From contig NZ_CP114176.1 of assembly GCF_027186265.1 (NCBI RefSeq), forward strand, positions 1,054,001-1,118,000: a DNA stretch of 64,000 bases, written 5' to 3'. Origin of the DNA: Lentibacillus daqui (GTDB lineage Bacteria; Bacillota; Bacilli; Bacillales; Amphibacillaceae). Below, piece by piece: positions 60,464 to 64,000 of the stretch. Below the pieces are notes generated by a model. That model did not search any database, had not been told where the DNA came from, and was given only the letters and a program-made list of their open reading frames with translations. The translations under genes and the position numbers were made by a program. Positions within the stretch are counted from its first letter, which is position 1. Every line of letters starts with the position of its first letter.

Positions 60464-61155
60464 TATTTTTCCTCCGGGGCAGGACCTGTTAATTTATGAT
60501 AGACATCTGTCGTACGCTTTAATTTAAATCCGAGACTAATAAATAGATTTAAAGATGCCAGATTTGCCGCAGAAATCGAAGTCTTTAATTGCTCATATCC
60601 AAGTTCAAATTGCGCTTGACAGCATTTACTGGTAAAAGCTTTTGTCAGTCCCTTGCCGCGAAATGTTTCTTTTATTCCGAGCAGAAGTACTTTATCGTCT
60701 TCATAACCGTAAAATCCTGCAAGTTCCCCATGATTGTAAAGAGCAATAATCAGATCCTTTTCCTGCAAATCACGTACCCAATTCATATAACGAAGATCAG
60801 CCATGAAGGACGGGATATGAAAGTCCCGATGGAAACGGCTAATTTCAAATACTTCCTCGGCGATCGCATAGACATCTTCTGTTACATAATTCTTGGAAAT
60901 TGAAGTCCCTTCCTGCTCAATCAGCTGTAAGTCTTTCTTTTGACAAACGGGTTCGATCATGGTGTCCATGTAATAAAAACCATGTTTGAAAAGCAGTTCC
61001 GTGTTTGCCATTGGATCTACCTTAATCGTGTAGTGACCATCATATCGATCGGTTTCGTTAAGCGCTTCTTCTGTTAGTGAGGTGACTTCGTATGTATCAA
61101 TATGAAAATTTCGTTTATCCCAAGGAGTTGGACGTAAATAGGTTGCTGTCTTCAT
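60463..61155 (-). CDS. GNAT family N-acetyltransferase, probable dTDP-Fuc4N acetyltransferase (WecD-like)
   Basis: 230 residues. The C-terminal GNAT fold shows LIIALYNHGELAGFYGYE, the acetyl-CoA loop GIKETFRGKGLTKAFT and NLASLNLFISLGFKLKRTTD. The N-terminal half is longer than a minimal GNAT, like WecD. Next to wecE, rmlA and rmlB, the likely reaction is acetylation of dTDP-4-amino-4,6-dideoxygalactose to dTDP-Fuc4NAc. A different acyl donor is possible. It lies five bases from the glycosyltransferase gene. Confidence 0.78.
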   Translation of the reverse strand: MKTATYLRPTPWDKRNFHIDTYEVTSLTEEALNETDRYDGHYTIKVDPMANTELLFKHGFYYMDTMIEPVCQKKDLQLIEQEGTSISKNYVTEDVYAIAEEVFEISRFHRDFHIPSFMADLRYMNWVRDLQEKDLIIALYNHGELAGFYGYEDDKVLLLGIKETFRGKGLTKAFTSKCCQAQFELGYEQLKTSISAANLASLNLFISLGFKLKRTTDVYHKLTGPAPEEK

Positions 61156-61160
61156 ATATA

Positions 61161-62120
61161 TCAGCTCTCTTTCTTTGCATCCTCAGATTCGTTTGTTGTT
61201 TCCCGAATCAGATAAAGTGGTCTGGCTTTTGTTTCATTAAATACTTTGCCAAGATATAAACCAAGTACCCCGGTGTTAAATAAAATCAATCCACCAATAA
61301 AATACAGGGAAACCATCACACTAGTCCATCCTTGTACAGTTGCATCAAGGAAAAAATAGCGGATAAATAGATAAACGCCAAACAGAAAGGAAACAAAGGA
61401 AATCAAAAATCCCAATTGTATTGATAGCCGTAATGGCATGTTGGATTGGGATATGATCGCGTTGGTTCCCAATTTAACCAGCCTTTTTATATTATAGGAG
61501 GTTTTTCCTTCTTTTCTGGCATTATGCTTTACACGTACTGTTCCTGTTTTATACCCCATCCACTGAACAAATAAAGGAAAAAAGCGGGTTTGTTCACGCA
61601 TGGTTCGAAAGCCTTCAATTACTTTTCTCTCACTAATACTGAAATTGGCAATGGTATAATCGGAATTCCACCCCGTAAAGAAATCATAGATACGGTAAAA
61701 CAACTGTGATGATTTCCGCTTAAGCCATTTATCCTGACGTTTTGTTCTGTTGCCAAAAACAACTTCATATCCTTCTAATGCTTTTTGATATAATGTCGTA
61801 ATCTCTTCCGGGCGATCTTGCAAGTCACAATCCATCACCACTACCCAGTCGCCGTTGGTATAATCAAGACCGGCAGTAATGGCATGATGTTGACCAAAGT
61901 TACGGGCCAGGTCGATTCCTTTGATCCGATTATCCTTTTGGCTGAGCTGCTTGATCGTCTCCCACGCCTGGTCAGGGCTTGCATCATTGACTAAAAAAAT
62001 TTCGAGTTGGGCTGGAATGGCTTCAATTGTGTTGATGATACGGGTACATAATTCTACCAGACATGTTCTGCATCCGTAGACAGGGATGACGACCGAAATC
62101 AGAGGGTAACTTTTTCCCAT
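61161..62120 (-). CDS. GT2 family glycosyltransferase, polyprenyl-phosphate sugar transferase type (ArnC/YkoT-like)
   Basis: 319 residues. The GT-A domain has VIPVYGCRTCLVELC, FLVNDASPDQAW, the metal site MDCDLQDRPEE (Asp97, Asp99), RNFGQHHAITAGLDY and GFRTMREQTRFFPLFVQW. Two C-terminal membrane helices (about 230-255 and 265-290) match the DPMS/ArnC/CsbB type that charges undecaprenyl phosphate. It overlaps rmlB by 22 bases. Its donor is probably the dTDP sugar made by the neighbours. Confidence 0.88.
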   Translation of the reverse strand: MGKSYPLISVVIPVYGCRTCLVELCTRIINTIEAIPAQLEIFLVNDASPDQAWETIKQLSQKDNRIKGIDLARNFGQHHAITAGLDYTNGDWVVVMDCDLQDRPEEITTLYQKALEGYEVVFGNRTKRQDKWLKRKSSQLFYRIYDFFTGWNSDYTIANFSISERKVIEGFRTMREQTRFFPLFVQWMGYKTGTVRVKHNARKEGKTSYNIKRLVKLGTNAIISQSNMPLRLSIQLGFLISFVSFLFGVYLFIRYFFLDATVQGWTSVMVSLYFIGGLILFNTGVLGLYLGKVFNETKARPLYLIRETTNESEDAKKES

Positions 62121-63133
62121 TTATTCACATACCATTCTACCGTTTGTTTGATACCGTCATGAAATGTGATTTCCGGTTTCCAGCCCAGTGCATCCCTGAT
62201 TTTTGTATCATCAACTGCGTATCGCCGGTCATGTCCCAACCGATCTGTGGTAAATTCAATAAGATCAGAAAAATGCTCAATTGAATTTTTAGCTTTTCGT
62301 TCCGGCTTTAGCTGATCAAGTATACTGCAGATCTCCTGAGCAATCCTGATATTGGTCCATTCGTTACCGCCACCAATGTTATACGTTTCCAGACGGTTTC
62401 CATGATGGTAAATCAAGTCAATTGCCCGGCAGTGATCGGTTACATGAAGCCAATCGCGGATATTTTGTCCGTCACCGTAAATCGGAATTGGCTCTAGTGC
62501 AAGTGCTTTCGCAATAATCGTTGGAATCAGTTTTTCGTCATGTTGTTTTGGCCCGTAATTATTGGAGCAGCTTGATATCACGACATTCATGCCATACGTG
62601 TAGCCGAAACTTTTCACTAGTAAATTGGCGCTTGCTTTTGATGCACTATACGGGTTGCGTGGATCATACGGTGTGTTTTCATTAAATTTACCTGTTTTTC
62701 CGAGTGATCCGTAGATTTCATCGGTAGAAATATGATGAAATCGGCGTTCCTGAAGTACCCCTTGTTGTTCCCATGCGTTTCTTGCAGCCTGTAATAACAC
62801 TAATGTGCCAGTAATATTTGTTTCGGCAAATTGTTTGGCATCTTGAATCGACCGGTCAACATGTGATTCAGCGGCAAAATGGATAACGCCATCAATATTA
62901 AACTCCGAAAAAATGGAAGTGATCAATTTTTCATCGGTTATATTACCCTTGACAAAATGATAATTCGGGTGGTACTGTACTTCAATTAGATTATCCGTTG
63001 TACCGGCATATGTCAGCTTATCAATATTGATAAGCTGACAATCAGGATATTGTTGCAGAAAATAAGTAATGAAATTGGATCCGATAAATCCTGCTCCTCC
63101 GGTAACAAGAAGGGTAGGCTTTCGTTTATTCAT
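62099..63133 (-). CDS. rmlB: dTDP-glucose 4,6-dehydratase
   Basis: 344 residues, extended SDR. TGGAGFIGSNF at 11-21 binds NAD; HFAAESHVDRSI, STDEIYGSLG, PYSASKASANLLV (catalytic Tyr and Lys) and SSCSNNYGPKQHDEKLIP are classic. It makes dTDP-4-keto-6-deoxyglucose. The TTG at 63139 is in frame, but ATG 63133 fits the family start and overlaps the rmlA stop by eight bases. The ribosome site is weak, consistent with translational coupling. Confidence 0.94.
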   Translation of the reverse strand: MNKRKPTLLVTGGAGFIGSNFITYFLQQYPDCQLINIDKLTYAGTTDNLIEVQYHPNYHFVKGNITDEKLITSIFSEFNIDGVIHFAAESHVDRSIQDAKQFAETNITGTLVLLQAARNAWEQQGVLQERRFHHISTDEIYGSLGKTGKFNENTPYDPRNPYSASKASANLLVKSFGYTYGMNVVISSCSNNYGPKQHDEKLIPTIIAKALALEPIPIYGDGQNIRDWLHVTDHCRAIDLIYHHGNRLETYNIGGGNEWTNIRIAQEICSILDQLKPERKAKNSIEHFSDLIEFTTDRLGHDRRYAVDDTKIRDALGWKPEITFHDGIKQTVEWYVNKWEKVTL

Positions 63134-64000
63134 TTTCAACCAGTCCTAACATTGGGTTGCGATCGATGGCTTCCCAGTACTGCTCCGTATGCTTGCGATT
63201 GGCAATGTCCAGCAAATACTTTCCATAATCATTTTTTTCCATCGACTTCCCTTTTTTGTATAATGCTGCTTTTGATATATATCCCATATAATAGGAAATT
63301 TCCTCCAAACATGCCAGTTTAAAGCCTTGGCGCTGTTGAATGTTTTTTACAAAGGCACTGGCGTCAAACAAGGATTCGTGGGTTCCGGCATCCATCCAGG
63401 CGAAACCTCTTCCCAACAACTGAACATCTAATTGTCCGCGCTTTAAGTACTCTTTATTCAAATCGGTAATTTCCAGTTCTCCGCGTTTGGAGAAGCTTAA
63501 TTTGCGGGCGTAATCCACTGCACGTGCATCGTAAATGTATAGTCCGGTTACTGCAAAGTCCGATTTTGGTTCAGCGGGTTTTTCTTCCAGTGAAATGACT
63601 TTTTGTCTGTGATCGAATTCCACTACGCCAAATCGTTCCGGATCCTTTACCCGATAACCAAAGATGGTTGCATGCCGGTGATTGCTGATGGCCTCACGAA
63701 GCATCGTTGTAAATCCTTGCCCATAAAAAATATTATCACCAAGAATAAGGGTGACGTTATCTTTTCCGATAAAATCTTCGGCAATCATAAATGCTTCCGG
63801 AATACCATTCGGTTCGGTTTGCTCTTGATAGGTGAGTGAAATTCCGAAACTTGAGCCATCACCAAGCAATTCTTCAAATCTGGGACGGTCATGAGGTGTG
63901 CTGATGATCATGATTTCTTTAATTCCACCTAACATCAATACAGATAACGGATAATAAATCATCGGTTTGTCAAAAACAGCCAAAAGATGCTTGTTGATGC
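63126..64000 (-). CDS. rmlA: Glucose-1-phosphate thymidylyltransferase, 5' end beyond window
   Basis: The frame runs off the window edge; the last bases encode INKHLLAVFDKPM, so the N-terminal GGSGTRL nucleotide loop is outside. The visible 291 residues include YPLSVLMLGGIKEIMII, LILGDNIFYGQGF, VVEFDHRQKVISLEEKP and FAWMDAGTHESLFDAS, all RmlA. It forms dTDP-glucose from dTTP and glucose 1-phosphate and starts the dTDP-sugar pathway of this operon. The promoter must lie beyond the window. Confidence 0.94.
   Translation of the reverse strand, partial: INKHLLAVFDKPMIYYPLSVLMLGGIKEIMIISTPHDRPRFEELLGDGSSFGISLTYQEQTEPNGIPEAFMIAEDFIGKDNVTLILGDNIFYGQGFTTMLREAISNHRHATIFGYRVKDPERFGVVEFDHRQKVISLEEKPAEPKSDFAVTGLYIYDARAVDYARKLSFSKRGELEITDLNKEYLKRGQLDVQLLGRGFAWMDAGTHESLFDASAFVKNIQQRQGFKLACLEEISYYMGYISKAALYKKGKSMEKNDYGKYLLDIANRKHTEQYWEAIDRNPMLGLVENE

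Overview
The window looks like the chromosome of a low-GC, moderately halophilic or halotolerant Bacillaceae member of the Virgibacillus / Oceanobacillus / Lentibacillus type. The evidence is strong AGGAGG-type ribosome sites, sigma-A promoters, a class-I preQ1 riboswitch in front of queF, a perfect CcpA cre site, LutABC, a LytR-CpsA-Psr protein and an ectoine-hydrolase-like gene. The genus is an inference. There is no phage, CRISPR array, tRNA or rRNA.

Layout. 1-5.2 kb: the end of a LacI-type regulator, a YitT protein, the divergent methionine-salvage pair mtnU/mtnE and a DUF1646 membrane transporter. 5.7-23.2 kb: a long, almost gap-free plus-strand catabolic cluster with two acyl-CoA dehydrogenases, three SDRs, a TetR regulator, an APH-type kinase, a ComB-type phosphatase, three acyl-CoA ligases, a phosphotriesterase-like (lactonase-type) hydrolase, an acyl-CoA carboxyltransferase, a quinone-oxidoreductase-type MDR, two small MaoC proteins and a thioesterase. 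23.2-25.0 kb: a complete IS1182-family element just after the cluster. 25.0-30.5 kb: SRPBCC/CoxG and DUF2071 proteins, a BASS transporter with ilvD, and ilvE. 31-38.4 kb: a Liv-type ABC importer followed without a clear break by lutABC. 38.6-47.1 kb: an LCP protein, then a membrane-anchored sugar sensor, histidine kinase and AraC-type response regulator next to a CUT1 sugar importer that carries a cre site. A structured MITE-like repeat and a terminator lie between the importer's binding protein and its permeases. 47.2-48.8 kb: a divergent SDR and riboswitch-controlled queF. 49.4-57.1 kb: an ectoine-hydrolase-like M24 protein, a D-2-hydroxyacid dehydrogenase, and an operon of M20 amidohydrolase, EutB-like dehydratase, D-amino-acid transaminase, alanine racemase and tartrate/D-malate dehydrogenase. 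57.2-64 kb, minus strand: rmlA-rmlB-GT2-GNAT-SMR/EamA-wecE-DUF6044, which reads as dTDP-Fuc4NAc synthesis coupled to a three-component surface glycosylation system.

Most notable systems. The 5.8-23 kb cluster pairs a separate APH-type kinase with an ACAD10/11-like acyl-CoA dehydrogenase, CoA ligases and a lactonase-type hydrolase. This suggests a Gram-positive route for lactones and 4-hydroxy acids, analogous to the Pseudomonas levulinate (Lva) pathway and mammalian ACAD10/11. Two similar palindromes, at 5775 and 19807, may be operators of the local TetR protein. The 49-57 kb cluster combines ectoine/hydroxyectoine-type enzymes with D-amino-acid enzymes in a combination I do not recognise as a described pathway. 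Functions were assigned by reading motifs and comparing with remembered families; no database search was run.
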